From an uncultured Bacilli bacterium (GTDB lineage: Bacteria > Bacillota_I > Bacilli_A > ML615J-28 > CAG-313), in contig CAKPAZ010000010.1 of the NCBI GenBank assembly GCA_934133195.1, positions 1-44,258 of the forward strand: a DNA stretch of 44,258 nt, read 5' to 3'. A model generated the notes under the pieces. It ran no database searches. It was not told where the DNA came from and saw only the letters and a program-made list of their open reading frames with translations. Positions 16,748-24,632 of the stretch are shown here, one piece after another; the stretch's first letter is position 1; each line of letters opens with the position of its first letter. The position numbers and the translations under genes were made by a program.

Positions 16748-17608
16748 ATGAATGAAAATCAAAAATTAATTACCGAAATTAAAAACTTAAAACCTGTTCA
16801 AACATTCTTAAAAGAAAACAATTTTGATGAATCAGTTATTGAAAACAATCTTCTTATATTTTGTTCATATAAAATGAAACTATCAAAATGTGTAGGTTGT
16901 AAAGGTCTAGAACATTGTCAACAAAACTTTTTAGGTCAAGCTCCTTCATTATATTATAATGATTCTCAAATTATAATCGATTATATTCCATGTAAATATC
17001 AAAAGAAAATAAATGAAGAAAAGAATAAAGAGTCTAGACTTCATTTAATAGCTACAAACTTTAATAACTATAATTTTGATGATGTTTATAAATCAAAAGA
17101 AAGAACGGAACTATTGTTTAAAGTAATGAATGTATATAATGCTTATAAGAATCATGAAGAATGTAAAGGATTATATATATACGGTCCATATGGATGTGGT
17201 AAAAGTTATATGCTTGCATGGCTTGCGACAAAACTTGTTGAAATGAATGCAACCGTATTATTTGCTTATTACCCTGATTTAGTACGTCAAATTAAAAGTT
17301 CTATTTCTGATGGCGGATTAGAAGATTATCTAAATGAATTAAAAGAAGTAGAAGTATTAATGATTGATGACATTGGTGGAGAATCTAATAGTGACTTTAT
17401 CCGTGATGAAGTATTAGGAGCGGTTCTTCAAACAAGAATGTATAATAAAGCTTTAACTTTTATGAGTTCAAATCTTGATCCAAAACTTTTACTTGAACAT
17501 CTTGCGAGTGGATCAAAAGATGTTGATCATGTAAAGGGTTCAAGAGTATTTGAACGTATAAATACCTTAATGGAATTTGTGGAACTTAAAGATAAAAACT
17601 ATCGTTAG
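16748..17608 (+). CDS. dnaI: Primosomal helicase loader DnaI
   Basis: DnaI is the AAA+ ATPase that loads the replicative helicase in Bacilli. The N-terminal part has the zinc-binding Cys cluster (SKCVGCKGLEHCQQ and later IPCKYQ, about residues 36-85). The AAA+ module has Walker A GPYGCGKS near 150, Walker B VLMIDDIGGE near 208 and a sensor/Arg region ending in GSRVFERINTLME. Length is 286 aa (311 in B. subtilis). ATG 16748 follows GAGGAG (16735-16740) by 7 nt; an upstream TTG at 16733 would overlap dnaB and precede that site. It lies 1 nt after dnaB, so the two are one operon. Confidence 0.93.
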   Translation: MNENQKLITEIKNLKPVQTFLKENNFDESVIENNLLIFCSYKMKLSKCVGCKGLEHCQQNFLGQAPSLYYNDSQIIIDYIPCKYQKKINEEKNKESRLHLIATNFNNYNFDDVYKSKERTELLFKVMNVYNAYKNHEECKGLYIYGPYGCGKSYMLAWLATKLVEMNATVLFAYYPDLVRQIKSSISDGGLEDYLNELKEVEVLMIDDIGGESNSDFIRDEVLGAVLQTRMYNKALTFMSSNLDPKLLLEHLASGSKDVDHVKGSRVFERINTLMEFVELKDKNYR

Positions 17609-17610
17609 TA

Positions 17611-17639
17611 TTGACTTTTTGTCAAAAAAAGCGTATAAT
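17611..17639 (+). promoter_or_regulatory. Sigma-A promoter of the thrS T-box transcript
   Basis: TTGACT (17611-17616) and TATAAT (17634-17639) have 17-bp spacing. The -35 lies in a 5-bp inverted repeat (TTGAC 17611-17615 with GTCAA 17621-17625). It starts 3 nt after dnaI. Confidence 0.9.
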
Positions 17640-17646
17640 GAATATA

Positions 17647-17930
17647 GAAATCAAAAAAAGCGATGATTAGGACAAGATATTTAGAAACTAATTTATTAGT
17701 GAGGCAAGATAGTGAAAACTGCCAAATTAAGCCTAGATGTTACTCCCTATGAGCTATCTAGAGAAATCTATGATCGTAATTCTTGCGTTAAAAGAACTAA
17801 AGGGCACAACAATAGTTGTGAACTAAGGTGGTACCGCGATTAAAGACTTTTAAAGCCTAGTATTTAACTCGTCCTTAGACATTTAAGTAAACATGATTGT
17901 TTATTTAATATCTAAGGCTTTTATTATTTT
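17647..17930 (+). promoter_or_regulatory. T-box leader controlling thrS
   Basis: This 5' leader senses uncharged tRNA-Thr and allows read-through into thrS when charging is low. The T-box AAGGTGGTACCGCG is at 17825-17838. It is preceded by a hairpin (CACAAC 17805-17810 with GTTGTG 17815-17820) and a long stem I region (about 17660-17775). The terminator is CCTTAGA (17873-17879) with TCTAAGG (17911-17917), an inner stem (17885-17893 with 17898-17906) and a T-rich tail. GTCCTT at 17871-17876 can instead pair with the T-box, which gives the on/off choice. The likely specifier is ACT at 17742-17744 (Thr), before CCCTATGAGC; this assignment is by eye. This accounts for the 339-bp gap between dnaI and thrS. 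Confidence 0.93.
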
Positions 17931-17947
17931 AGGAGGAATTTTAGAAT

Positions 17948-19867
17948 ATGAATGAACTTATTAAACTTATTTTTCCTGATGGTTCTATAAAGGAATTTGA
18001 AAAAGGTACAACACCATACCAAGTAGCTGCATCAATTTCATCAAGTCTTTCAAAAAAATGTATTATCGCAAAACTAGATGAAGAGTTAGTTGATATGAGT
18101 GCACCACTTGAAAAAGGTGGTAAAATTGAACTTTTAACAGCATCTGCAGAAGGATTAGAACCAATCTTAAATCACTCTTGTGCTCATCTTCTTGCGAATG
18201 CCATTAAAGAATTATATCCAAATGCCATGTTTGGTGTAGGCCCTGCCATTGAAGAAGGTTTCTATTATGACATGGATTTAGGTGATGTAAAACTTACTGA
18301 AGAAGACTTACCTAAGATTGAAAAGAAAATGCAAGCTTTAGTTGCATCAGGTATGGAAATCAAAAGAGAAGTAGTATCTAAAGAAGAAGCTAAAGAAATC
18401 TTCAAAAATGATGTATATAAACTTGAATTAGTAAATGAATTACCAGATGATGAAGTAATCACAATTTATCGTCAAGGTAACTATGTTGATTTATGTCGTG
18501 GACCTCATGTATCTAGTACAAAATGGTTAAAACACTTTAAATTACTAAGCGTATCAGGTGCATACTGGCGTGGCGATTCAAGTAAAGCTCAATTACAAAG
18601 AGTTTATGGTACTTGTTTCATGACTGAAGAAGCTTTAAAAGAACATCTTCAAAACTTAGAAGAAAGAAAGAAAAGAGATCACCGTAAATTAGGTAAAGAG
18701 TTAGAATTATTTATGCTAAGTGAATATGGTCCAGGATTCCCATTCTGGCTACCTAATGGTATGATTCTACGTCGTACACTAGAAAACTTCTGGTACAAGA
18801 TTCATACTGATAATAACTATCTATTTGTTCAAACTCCAATTATGTTAAATCGTGAATTATGGGAAATATCAGGTCACTGGTTTAACTATAAAGAAAATAT
18901 GTATACTTCAACAATTGATGGTAAAGAATTTGCAATCAAACCAATGAACTGCCCAGGTGGTATGTTAGTGTACAAAAACTCAATTCACTCTTATCGTGAC
19001 TTCCCACTTCGAATCGGAGAATTAGGCCTTGTTCATAGACATGAAGCAAGTGGTGCTCTAAATGGTTTATTTAGAGTTCGTAACTTCACTCAAGATGATG
19101 CTCATATCTTTATTACTGAAGATCAAATTGAAGAAGAAATCGGTCGTTTAATTGATTTATATGATTATGTTTATAGTGTATTTGGCTTAAAATATCATAT
19201 TGAACTTTCAACTAGACCAGAAAATAAATACATTGGTAAACTTGAAACTTGGGATAAAGCAGAACATGCTTTAGCAAGTGCAATGGAAAAGAAAGGTATT
19301 AAGTATATCTTAAATCCTGGAGATGGTGCTTTCTATGGACCTAAGTTAGACTTTAAACTTAGAGACTCAATGAATCGTATTTGGCAATGTGGTACAATCC
19401 AACTTGATATGAATCTACCTGAAAGATTTGATTTAACATATGTTGCGGAAAACGGAGAAAAACTTCGTCCAATAATGCTTCACCGTGCATTATTTGGTTC
19501 AATCGAACGTTTTATTGGTATCTTAATTGAACACTATGCAGGTGCATTCCCTCTATGGCTTGCTCCACGTCAAGTTGTAATCATACCTGTAAATAATGAT
19601 GCTCATCTTGAATATGCAAAAGAAGTAGAAAGTGCATTAAAGAAAGCTGGACTTCGTGTATCAATAGATAGTCGTGAAGAAAAATTGAACTACAAGATTC
19701 GTGAAAGTCAAACTAAGAAAGTTCCATATACTTTAGTACTTGGTGACAATGAAGTTAACAATCATACAATCACTTATCGTCATTTTGGAACAACTGAATC
19801 TGTAACTTTATCATTTGATGAAATGGTTCAAAAACTTGTTCATGAAGTAGAAACTCTTGGAAAATAA
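17948..19867 (+). CDS. thrS: Threonyl-tRNA synthetase
   Basis: Charges tRNA-Thr and clears mischarged Ser-tRNA-Thr. The 639-aa enzyme is full length. It has a TGS domain (about 1-62), an editing domain with HSCAHLLA near 76 and LCRGPH near 182, a class II core with MNCPGGM near 335, GLFRVRNFTQDDAHIF (motif 2 region) and FGSIERFIGILIEHYAG (motif 3). An anticodon-binding domain forms the last 100 residues (QVVIIPVN to the end). AGGAGG lies 11 nt upstream of ATG 17948. Expression is controlled by the T-box leader. Confidence 0.98.
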   Translation: MNELIKLIFPDGSIKEFEKGTTPYQVAASISSSLSKKCIIAKLDEELVDMSAPLEKGGKIELLTASAEGLEPILNHSCAHLLANAIKELYPNAMFGVGPAIEEGFYYDMDLGDVKLTEEDLPKIEKKMQALVASGMEIKREVVSKEEAKEIFKNDVYKLELVNELPDDEVITIYRQGNYVDLCRGPHVSSTKWLKHFKLLSVSGAYWRGDSSKAQLQRVYGTCFMTEEALKEHLQNLEERKKRDHRKLGKELELFMLSEYGPGFPFWLPNGMILRRTLENFWYKIHTDNNYLFVQTPIMLNRELWEISGHWFNYKENMYTSTIDGKEFAIKPMNCPGGMLVYKNSIHSYRDFPLRIGELGLVHRHEASGALNGLFRVRNFTQDDAHIFITEDQIEEEIGRLIDLYDYVYSVFGLKYHIELSTRPENKYIGKLETWDKAEHALASAMEKKGIKYILNPGDGAFYGPKLDFKLRDSMNRIWQCGTIQLDMNLPERFDLTYVAENGEKLRPIMLHRALFGSIERFIGILIEHYAGAFPLWLAPRQVVIIPVNNDAHLEYAKEVESALKKAGLRVSIDSREEKLNYKIRESQTKKVPYTLVLGDNEVNNHTITYRHFGTTESVTLSFDEMVQKLVHEVETLGK

Positions 19868-19875
19868 CAAAAAGG

Positions 19876-19913
19876 TCTCTAGAAGAAAAACTCATCTTCT
19901 AGAGATTTTCTTT
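19876..19913 (+). terminator. Intrinsic terminator after thrS
   Basis: An 11-bp perfect stem (19876-19886 with 19895-19905) with an 8-nt loop is followed by TTTTCTTT. Confidence 0.9.
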
Positions 19914-19931
19914 AAAAGGGAGGAATGACTT

Positions 19932-20645
19932 ATCGAAAAGTATTTAGAAGAAACTAACCTACTTGATTTTAATAATCAAAAAATTCAAGAATTATTAATG
20001 AAACTTAATTTAGATGATAATAATCAACTAGAAACAATTCAAAAAATATATAACTATGTAAAAGATGAAGTAAAGTTTGGTTATAATATTGATGATAAAA
20101 TAAAAGCCTCAAAAGTATTAAAGGATGGCTATGGACAGTGTAATACAAAAGGTATTTTACTTATGGCTCTTTTTAGAGCTAAAGGAGTTCCTTGTCGTAT
20201 TCATGGTTTTATGATTGATAAATTATTACAAAAAGGTGCTATGACAGGTCTTGTCTATAAACTTGCACCAAAAGAAGTTTTACATAGCTATATTGAAATA
20301 TATTATGATAATAAATGGTATGAACTAGAAGGTTTTATCTTAGATGATGCTTATCTAAAAGGTCTTAAAACAATCGTAAAGCCTAATCCAGATCGATCAT
20401 TTATAGGCTATGGCGTTGCCACTAAAGACTTTGAAAATCCAACATTATATTTTAATTGTTGTAATACTTACATTCAAAAAGAAGGAATAGTAAAAGATTT
20501 TGGAATATATGATAATCCTGATGACTTACTTTTGCATCATCATCAAAACATCAGTTTCATTAAAAAGCTTGCCTATCAATTTATTGGTAGAAAAAAGATG
20601 AACCATAATGTTAAAAAAATAAGAAAACTCAGTAAAAACAAATAG
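19932..20645 (+). CDS. Transglutaminase-like (papain-fold) protein, probable AUC start
   Basis: The protein has a transglutaminase-like core: a YVKDEVKFGYN helix, the catalytic Cys in GYGQCNTKG near 70, and His in HSYIEIYYDNKWYELEG near 115 with the usual acidic residue after it. No signal peptide is visible, so it is probably cytoplasmic. Its substrate is unknown. The first ATG (19998, 215 aa) has no ribosome site. The frame is open and coding-like back to 19929 (ETNLLDFNNQKIQELL matches what normally precedes the core in this family). GGGAGG at 19918-19923 sits 8 nt before ATC 19932, which is one base away from ATG. I therefore mark 19932 (237 aa). ATG 19998 is the conservative alternative. 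Confidence 0.75.
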   Translation: MEKYLEETNLLDFNNQKIQELLMKLNLDDNNQLETIQKIYNYVKDEVKFGYNIDDKIKASKVLKDGYGQCNTKGILLMALFRAKGVPCRIHGFMIDKLLQKGAMTGLVYKLAPKEVLHSYIEIYYDNKWYELEGFILDDAYLKGLKTIVKPNPDRSFIGYGVATKDFENPTLYFNCCNTYIQKEGIVKDFGIYDNPDDLLLHHHQNISFIKKLAYQFIGRKKMNHNVKKIRKLSKNK

Positions 20646-20657
20646 TAACCCTTTGTA

Positions 20658-20687
20658 CCCTCAGTCATATACTAACTATGAGGAGGG
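20658..20687 (+). promoter_or_regulatory. Hairpin covering the ribosome site of the three-LysM gene
   Basis: CCCTC (20658-20662) pairs with GAGGG (20683-20687), and CATA (20666-20669) pairs with TATG (20677-20680), around a 7-nt loop. The structure hides most of the GAGGAGGG Shine-Dalgarno. It could make translation depend on temperature, another RNA or ribosome traffic, but it is short and may form by chance. Confidence 0.35.
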
Positions 20688-20692
20688 ATAAT

Positions 20693-21166
20693 ATGAATAG
20701 CGATAACTTCAATTTACGTGTTGAATTTGAAGAATATACCGTTAAAAAAGGCGATAGCATGTATACCATCGCCAAGAAATATGGAACAACTGTATCAGAA
20801 TTAACTGATATAAATATGTTAACATCAACCGTAATTTACCCAGGCCAAGTATTATTAGTGCCAAAAAAACAAAATGTTGCGACTGACTATTATTTTGATA
20901 CCTATACAATTAAGTCAGGAGACACAATTGAAAAGATTGCAACAAAGTTTAATATTGATCCAGTAACTATTGGATTATACAATGATTTTGGAAAACTTCA
21001 AATTGCACCAGAACAAACTTTAAAGATACCCCTAAGTAATGTATATGTAGTAAAAAATGGGGATACTGTCGACACAATCTTAAATACAACTGGTCGTACT
21101 GCTGATCAATTGTTAAGATCAAATAGTTCAATGTGGTTACAAACAGGTACAAAAATTTATTTATAA
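20693..21166 (+). CDS. Protein with three LysM domains
   Basis: The 157-aa protein is almost only LysM repeats: about residues 13-58 (EYTVKKGDSMYTIAKKYG to VLLVP), about 66-111 (YTIKSGDTIEKIATKFN to LKIP) and about 112-157 (VYVVKNGDTVDTIL to KIYL). LysM binds N-acetylglucosamine polymers. There is no signal peptide or membrane segment, so it acts inside the cell or, in a spore-former, on the forespore cortex side like SafA/SpoVID-type proteins. ATG 20693 follows GAGGAGG by 6 nt; ATG 20678 lies inside that site. A hairpin may mask the site. A spore role is inference. Confidence 0.8.
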   Translation: MNSDNFNLRVEFEEYTVKKGDSMYTIAKKYGTTVSELTDINMLTSTVIYPGQVLLVPKKQNVATDYYFDTYTIKSGDTIEKIATKFNIDPVTIGLYNDFGKLQIAPEQTLKIPLSNVYVVKNGDTVDTILNTTGRTADQLLRSNSSMWLQTGTKIYL

Positions 21167-21169
21167 AAT

Positions 21170-21192
21170 GCTCCTCAAAAGGAGCTTTTTTT
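21170..21192 (+). terminator. Intrinsic terminator after the three-LysM gene
   Basis: A 6-bp stem (GCTCCT 21170-21175 with AGGAGC 21180-21185) with a CAAA loop is followed by seven T. Confidence 0.85.
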
Positions 21193-21271
21193 AAATATAG
21201 AATACTATTTATAATAAAGTGTAAATATATATTATTAAATTAAAAAATAAAATAAAAATCTCGTTCTTTAT

Positions 21272-21300
21272 TTGACAAAATGATAAAATTCTAGTATTCT
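21272..21300 (+). promoter_or_regulatory. Sigma-A promoter of trmFO
   Basis: TTGACA (21272-21277) and TATTCT (21295-21300) have 17-bp spacing. The -10 matches four of six consensus bases. Confidence 0.65.
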
Positions 21301-21328
21301 TATATATATAAAAGAAAAGGTGAAAATC

Positions 21329-22621
21329 ATGAAGAAAGTAACAGTAATCGGAGCAGGCTTTGCGGGAAGCGAAGCAACATGGCAACTCGCAAAAAGAGGC
21401 TATGAAGTAGTATTATATGAAATGCGTCCTAATAAAATGACGCCAGCCCATCATACTGATGGATTTGCAGAAATGGTTTGCAGTAATTCCCTTCGTGCCG
21501 CAAGCATTGAAAATGCAGTAGGACTTTTGAAAGAAGAAATGCGACAATTTGGTTCTTTAATAATGGAAGCAGCTGAACACACAAGAGTTGAAGCTGGAGG
21601 AGCATTAGCAGTAGACAGAGAAAAGTTTTCTAAATATATAACGGATAAAATTAAATCACTACCAAATGTAACGGTGATTAATGAAGAAGTAACCAAAATA
21701 CCAGAAGGCCCGGTTATTATCGCAAGTGGCCCACTTACATCAGATCTTCTCCATGATGAAATATCAAAATTGCTAGGATTTAGTGATATGTATTTCTTTG
21801 ATGCTGTTGCACCAATTGTTACCAAAGAATCTATTGATATGAATAAAGCATTCATTGCATCACGCTATAACAAAGGTGAAGCCGCTTATATCAACTGTCC
21901 AATGAATAAAGAAGAATTTGATAAATTCTATGATTTTCTAATTCATGCAGATACTGTTATTCCTCATGACTTTGAACTAAAAGTATTTGAAGGCTGTATG
22001 CCAGTTGAAGATATGGCTAAAAGAGGAAGACAAACCCTATTATTTGGTCCAATGAAACCAGTAGGATTAGATGACCCAAGAGCAGGAAGATGGCCTTATG
22101 CGGTCGTACAACTTAGGGAAGATAATCTTGAAAAAACCTTATATAATATTGTAGGCTTTCAAACTCACCTTAAATTTGGTGAACAAAAGAAATTACTCTC
22201 ATTAATTCCTGGACTTGAAAATGCGGAAATTGTAAGATATGGCGTAATGCATAGAAACACTTATATTGATTCTCCAAAACTATTAAATAAAGGATATCAA
22301 TTAATTAAGAATCCTAATATCTTTTTTGCAGGTCAAATGACTGGTGTCGAAGGTTATGTTGAATCTACTTCAAGTGGGTTAATTGCGGGAATTAATATGG
22401 CAAGATACCTTGAAAATAAACCAATCTTAGACCTTGATTCAACAACATCAAGTGGTGCGCTTGCTTGTTATATAAGTAGTCCTCATGCTGATTTTACCCC
22501 AATGAATGTAACTTTTGGAATCTTTACCCCATTAGATGAAAATGTAAAGAAAAAAGATCGTAAACAAGCTTATGTTGAAAGAGCTCTCAATAAATTAAAG
22601 GAATATTTGGAAAATGAATAA
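21329..22621 (+). CDS. trmFO: Methylenetetrahydrofolate-tRNA-(uracil-5-)-methyltransferase TrmFO
   Basis: TrmFO makes the T54 (m5U54) of tRNA T-loops in many Bacillota, using folate and FAD. The 430-aa protein (435 in B. subtilis) has the N-terminal FAD-binding GAGFAGSEA (residues 7-15), EMVCSNSLRAA near 50, the FFDAVAPIV segment, GCMPVEDMAKRGRQTL near 228, and a C-terminal FAD contact GQMTGVEGYVES near 335. ATG 21329 follows AAAGG by 8 nt; an upstream GTG at 21320 overlaps that site. It overlaps xerC by 8 nt, the order seen in B. subtilis (trmFO-codV). Confidence 0.96.
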   Translation: MKKVTVIGAGFAGSEATWQLAKRGYEVVLYEMRPNKMTPAHHTDGFAEMVCSNSLRAASIENAVGLLKEEMRQFGSLIMEAAEHTRVEAGGALAVDREKFSKYITDKIKSLPNVTVINEEVTKIPEGPVIIASGPLTSDLLHDEISKLLGFSDMYFFDAVAPIVTKESIDMNKAFIASRYNKGEAAYINCPMNKEEFDKFYDFLIHADTVIPHDFELKVFEGCMPVEDMAKRGRQTLLFGPMKPVGLDDPRAGRWPYAVVQLREDNLEKTLYNIVGFQTHLKFGEQKKLLSLIPGLENAEIVRYGVMHRNTYIDSPKLLNKGYQLIKNPNIFFAGQMTGVEGYVESTSSGLIAGINMARYLENKPILDLDSTTSSGALACYISSPHADFTPMNVTFGIFTPLDENVKKKDRKQAYVERALNKLKEYLENE

Positions 22622-23636
22622 AAGACCGATGATTAGAAAACCTTCAAAAGGTACAACAAAAAGTCCTCGAAAAGCTACAAATATTCAAGTTACAAAAGAA
22701 AAAGATAAATCAGAAGAAGCTATAAACAAATACAAGGAATACTTAGAAGTAGAACGTAACTATTCAAACTATACAGTTGATGGTTATATAAGAGATATAA
22801 ATGATTTTTATGAATATTTAAAAATGGAAAAATTAGGAAATTTAATAAGCATTACTCATACTAATGTTCCAAGATATTACCTATCATATCTATCTACATC
22901 TCTTGCTTTAAGTAAAAAAAGTATTGCTAGAAAACTATCAAGTCTACGCACATTTTATCGTTTTCTAGAACGTTCAGAAATAATAGATATAAATCCTTTT
23001 GATATGGTAGAAACCCCAAAAGCGGATAAAACTCTACCTCAAGTGTTATATCCAAATGAGATAAAAGCTATCTTTGATTCAATAGATACAACAACTTCTC
23101 TAGGTAAAAGAGATCGCTTAATTGTAGAATTATTATATGGAACAGGCATGCGTGTAAGTGAATTATGTGGTTTAAAACCATCAGATATTGACTATTCAAA
23201 TAATATGATTAAAGTATTTGGTAAAGGTCATAAAGAACGATATGTCCCTATGAATACTCATATAGTAGAAGCATTAAAGGCTTATCTTGAAGTCGCAAGA
23301 CCAGAAATAATGTTAAAAAAAGAACTAGAAGATCATGGATTTTTATTAGTAAATAGTCATGGTGGCCCGCTAACAACAAGAGGCGTAAGACTAATAATTG
23401 AGAATATTGGAATGAATTTACCAGAACATATCAAGGCCCATCCTCATACATTTAGACATACCTGTGGTAGTGATTTATTATGTGGTGGAGCTGACCTTAG
23501 AGTAGTTCAAGAAATACTTGGTCATGCCAATTTATCAACCACTCAAATCTATACTCACGTATCAAAAGAACAAATAAAAAAAGTTTATCTTGAACATCAT
23601 CCAAGACAAACTCAAGTAAATGAGAAAAAGAAATAG
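22614..23636 (+). CDS. xerC: Tyrosine recombinase XerC
   Basis: Xer recombinases resolve chromosome dimers at dif with FtsK. The 340-aa protein has a SAM-like core-binding domain (about 38-125) and a catalytic domain (about 145-325). The active-site residues are visible: Arg in GTGMRVSEL near 180, Lys in GKGHKERY near 207, HTFRHT near 278-281, His in GHANLS near 304 and the Tyr nucleophile in IYTHVS near 313. It has an extra basic N-terminal tail of about 35 residues (Lys, Arg, Thr, Pro) compared with typical 300-aa Xer proteins. It overlaps trmFO by 8 nt, as codV follows trmFO in B. subtilis. XerC versus XerD is assigned by context. Confidence 0.9.
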   Translation: MNKRPMIRKPSKGTTKSPRKATNIQVTKEKDKSEEAINKYKEYLEVERNYSNYTVDGYIRDINDFYEYLKMEKLGNLISITHTNVPRYYLSYLSTSLALSKKSIARKLSSLRTFYRFLERSEIIDINPFDMVETPKADKTLPQVLYPNEIKAIFDSIDTTTSLGKRDRLIVELLYGTGMRVSELCGLKPSDIDYSNNMIKVFGKGHKERYVPMNTHIVEALKAYLEVARPEIMLKKELEDHGFLLVNSHGGPLTTRGVRLIIENIGMNLPEHIKAHPHTFRHTCGSDLLCGGADLRVVQEILGHANLSTTQIYTHVSKEQIKKVYLEHHPRQTQVNEKKK

Positions 23637-23674
23637 GAAAAAATTGTTAAGAATAAAAAGCAATAGGAGGCTTT

Positions 23675-24157
23675 ATGATTAAAATTGAACGTGCTTTACA
23701 CAAAGACGCTAAAGAATTATTAGAAGTTCAAAAATCAGCATTCAAAAAATATTTAGATAAATATGGAGAATTTGACAGTAATCCATATCACATGACATTA
23801 CATAGAATGGAATTTAATATTAAATATCGTTTTGGTCAATACTACAAAGTTGTAGATGAAGAAACAAACAAAATAATTGGTGGAATCTTTGGCTTTGAAG
23901 TAGATCAAAAAGAAGTAATGCAAATAGGTCAATTCTATTTGTTAGATGAATATCAAGAAAAAGGTTATGGTAAAATGGTACTTGAGTATTTTATTAACCA
24001 AAATCCAGATGTAGAACAATTCTACCTAGATACAATACTCCAAGAACAATACAATGTAGATTTCTACAAACATTTTGGCTTTGAAATCATTGATACAGAA
24101 GAAGAACACGAAGGCTTAACTTTTGTTACGCTTCTTAAGAAAAAAGAAAATAATTAA
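23675..24157 (+). CDS. GNAT family N-acetyltransferase
   Basis: This is a 160-aa single-domain acetyltransferase. Key parts are KIERALHKDAKELLEVQKSAF at the start, the acetyl-CoA loop region QFYLLDEYQEKGYGKMVLEYF near 88-108, and the final VDFYKHFGFEIIDTEEE. The acceptor is unknown; it is not clearly RimI. AGGAGG precedes ATG 23675. It lies 38 nt after xerC and may be in the same transcript. Confidence 0.82.
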   Translation: MIKIERALHKDAKELLEVQKSAFKKYLDKYGEFDSNPYHMTLHRMEFNIKYRFGQYYKVVDEETNKIIGGIFGFEVDQKEVMQIGQFYLLDEYQEKGYGKMVLEYFINQNPDVEQFYLDTILQEQYNVDFYKHFGFEIIDTEEEHEGLTFVTLLKKKENN

Positions 24158-24235
24158 CTAAAGATTATGAATTTTAATTCCTAAGTATTATCACTATTTT
24201 CACGTATGACAAAAGCTAATTAGAAAGTCATCTTC

Positions 24236-24264
24236 TTGAAATTTTAATAGGAATGATATATAAT
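24236..24264 (+). promoter_or_regulatory. Promoter of the candidate small RNA
   Basis: TTGAAA (24236-24241) and a perfect TATAAT (24259-24264) have 17-bp spacing. The expected start is 24268-24271, with no open reading frame behind it. Confidence 0.75.
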
Positions 24265-24267
24265 CTT

Positions 24268-24372
24268 AGTTGTCATAAAACTCCCCTCTGGTATTTTCTA
24301 AAAAGAACAAATGTACTAGAAAATATATTATGACATCTAAAAACCATATCTTTATAGGTATGGTTTTTTTAA
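24268..24372 (+). ncRNA. Candidate structured small RNA of about 100 nt with a C-rich bulge
   Basis: The stretch has its own promoter and ends in a strong terminator. Between them lies a rod: TGTCATAA (24271-24278) pairs perfectly with TTATGACA (24328-24335). Inside it, TATTTTCTA (24292-24300) pairs perfectly with TAGAAAATA (24317-24325), closing a 16-nt loop. The 5' strand leaves a 13-nt bulge (24279-24291) with CTCCCCTCT, which is complementary to purine-rich ribosome sites. The terminator is AAACCATA (24341-24348) with TATGGTTT (24359-24366) and a T-run. I recognise no known family (not SRP RNA, tmRNA or RNase P by eye). Function and expression are inference. Confidence 0.6.
24341..24372 (+). 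terminator. Intrinsic terminator of the small RNA
   Basis: An 8-bp stem (24341-24348 with 24359-24366), extended by a G-U and a C-G pair, is followed by a run of T. Confidence 0.85.
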
Positions 24373-24487
24373 TATTAAAGTTAAAAATTAGTTAGTACAT
24401 AAATTAAATTTGTACATAATAAAACTGAATATTAAGATTAATAGTTTTAAATGTAATAGGTATATACAAAATTATAAGCATTATTAT

Positions 24488-24516
24488 TTGTAAAATACGA
24501 AAAAATGTGATATAAT
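24488..24516 (+). promoter_or_regulatory. Promoter of the rpsB operon
   Basis: TTGTAA (24488-24493) and TATAAT (24511-24516) have 17-bp spacing. The expected start is about 24523, giving a leader of about 110 nt. Confidence 0.75.
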
Positions 24517-24522
24517 TATCAA

Positions 24523-24632
24523 TGGCAAAAAATACACACAAAAGATGAGCATGTCGTCTAGTGCTTTGGTGGCGGTATGCGTGGACTCTTTTGGCGGCCA
24601 AAACAAAATAAAAAGAAAGAAGGAAATTTAAA
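24523..24632 (+). promoter_or_regulatory. Structured leader of rpsB-tsf, possible S2 autoregulatory site
   Basis: The leader is much richer in G and C than its surroundings. Hairpin 1 is AGATGA (24543-24548) with TCGTCT (24554-24559) and loop GCATG. That loop can pair with TATGC (24576-24580), forming a pseudoknot. Hairpin 2 is TTTTGG (24589-24594) with CCAAAA (24598-24603). TTTGG at 24565-24569 could replace its 5' arm, so two folds compete. No T-run follows, so any control would act on translation. Ribosomal protein leaders often bind their own product; S2 binding here is inference. Confidence 0.5.

Larger units (their letters stand above)
24158..24632 (+). other. Long intergenic region with two regulatory RNA candidates
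   Basis: This 475-bp gap has no convincing protein gene. It holds, in order, AT-rich sequence, a sigma-A promoter (24236-24264), a structured transcript ending in a terminator (24271-24372), more AT-rich sequence without visible signals (24373-24487), and the rpsB promoter and leader (24488-24632). Confidence 0.7.

Noticed and set aside
17611..17630. Inverted repeat TTGAC/GTCAA after dnaI as a terminator
   Set aside because: The 3' side is A-rich, not T-rich, on the + strand, and the repeat is the -35 region of the thrS promoter.
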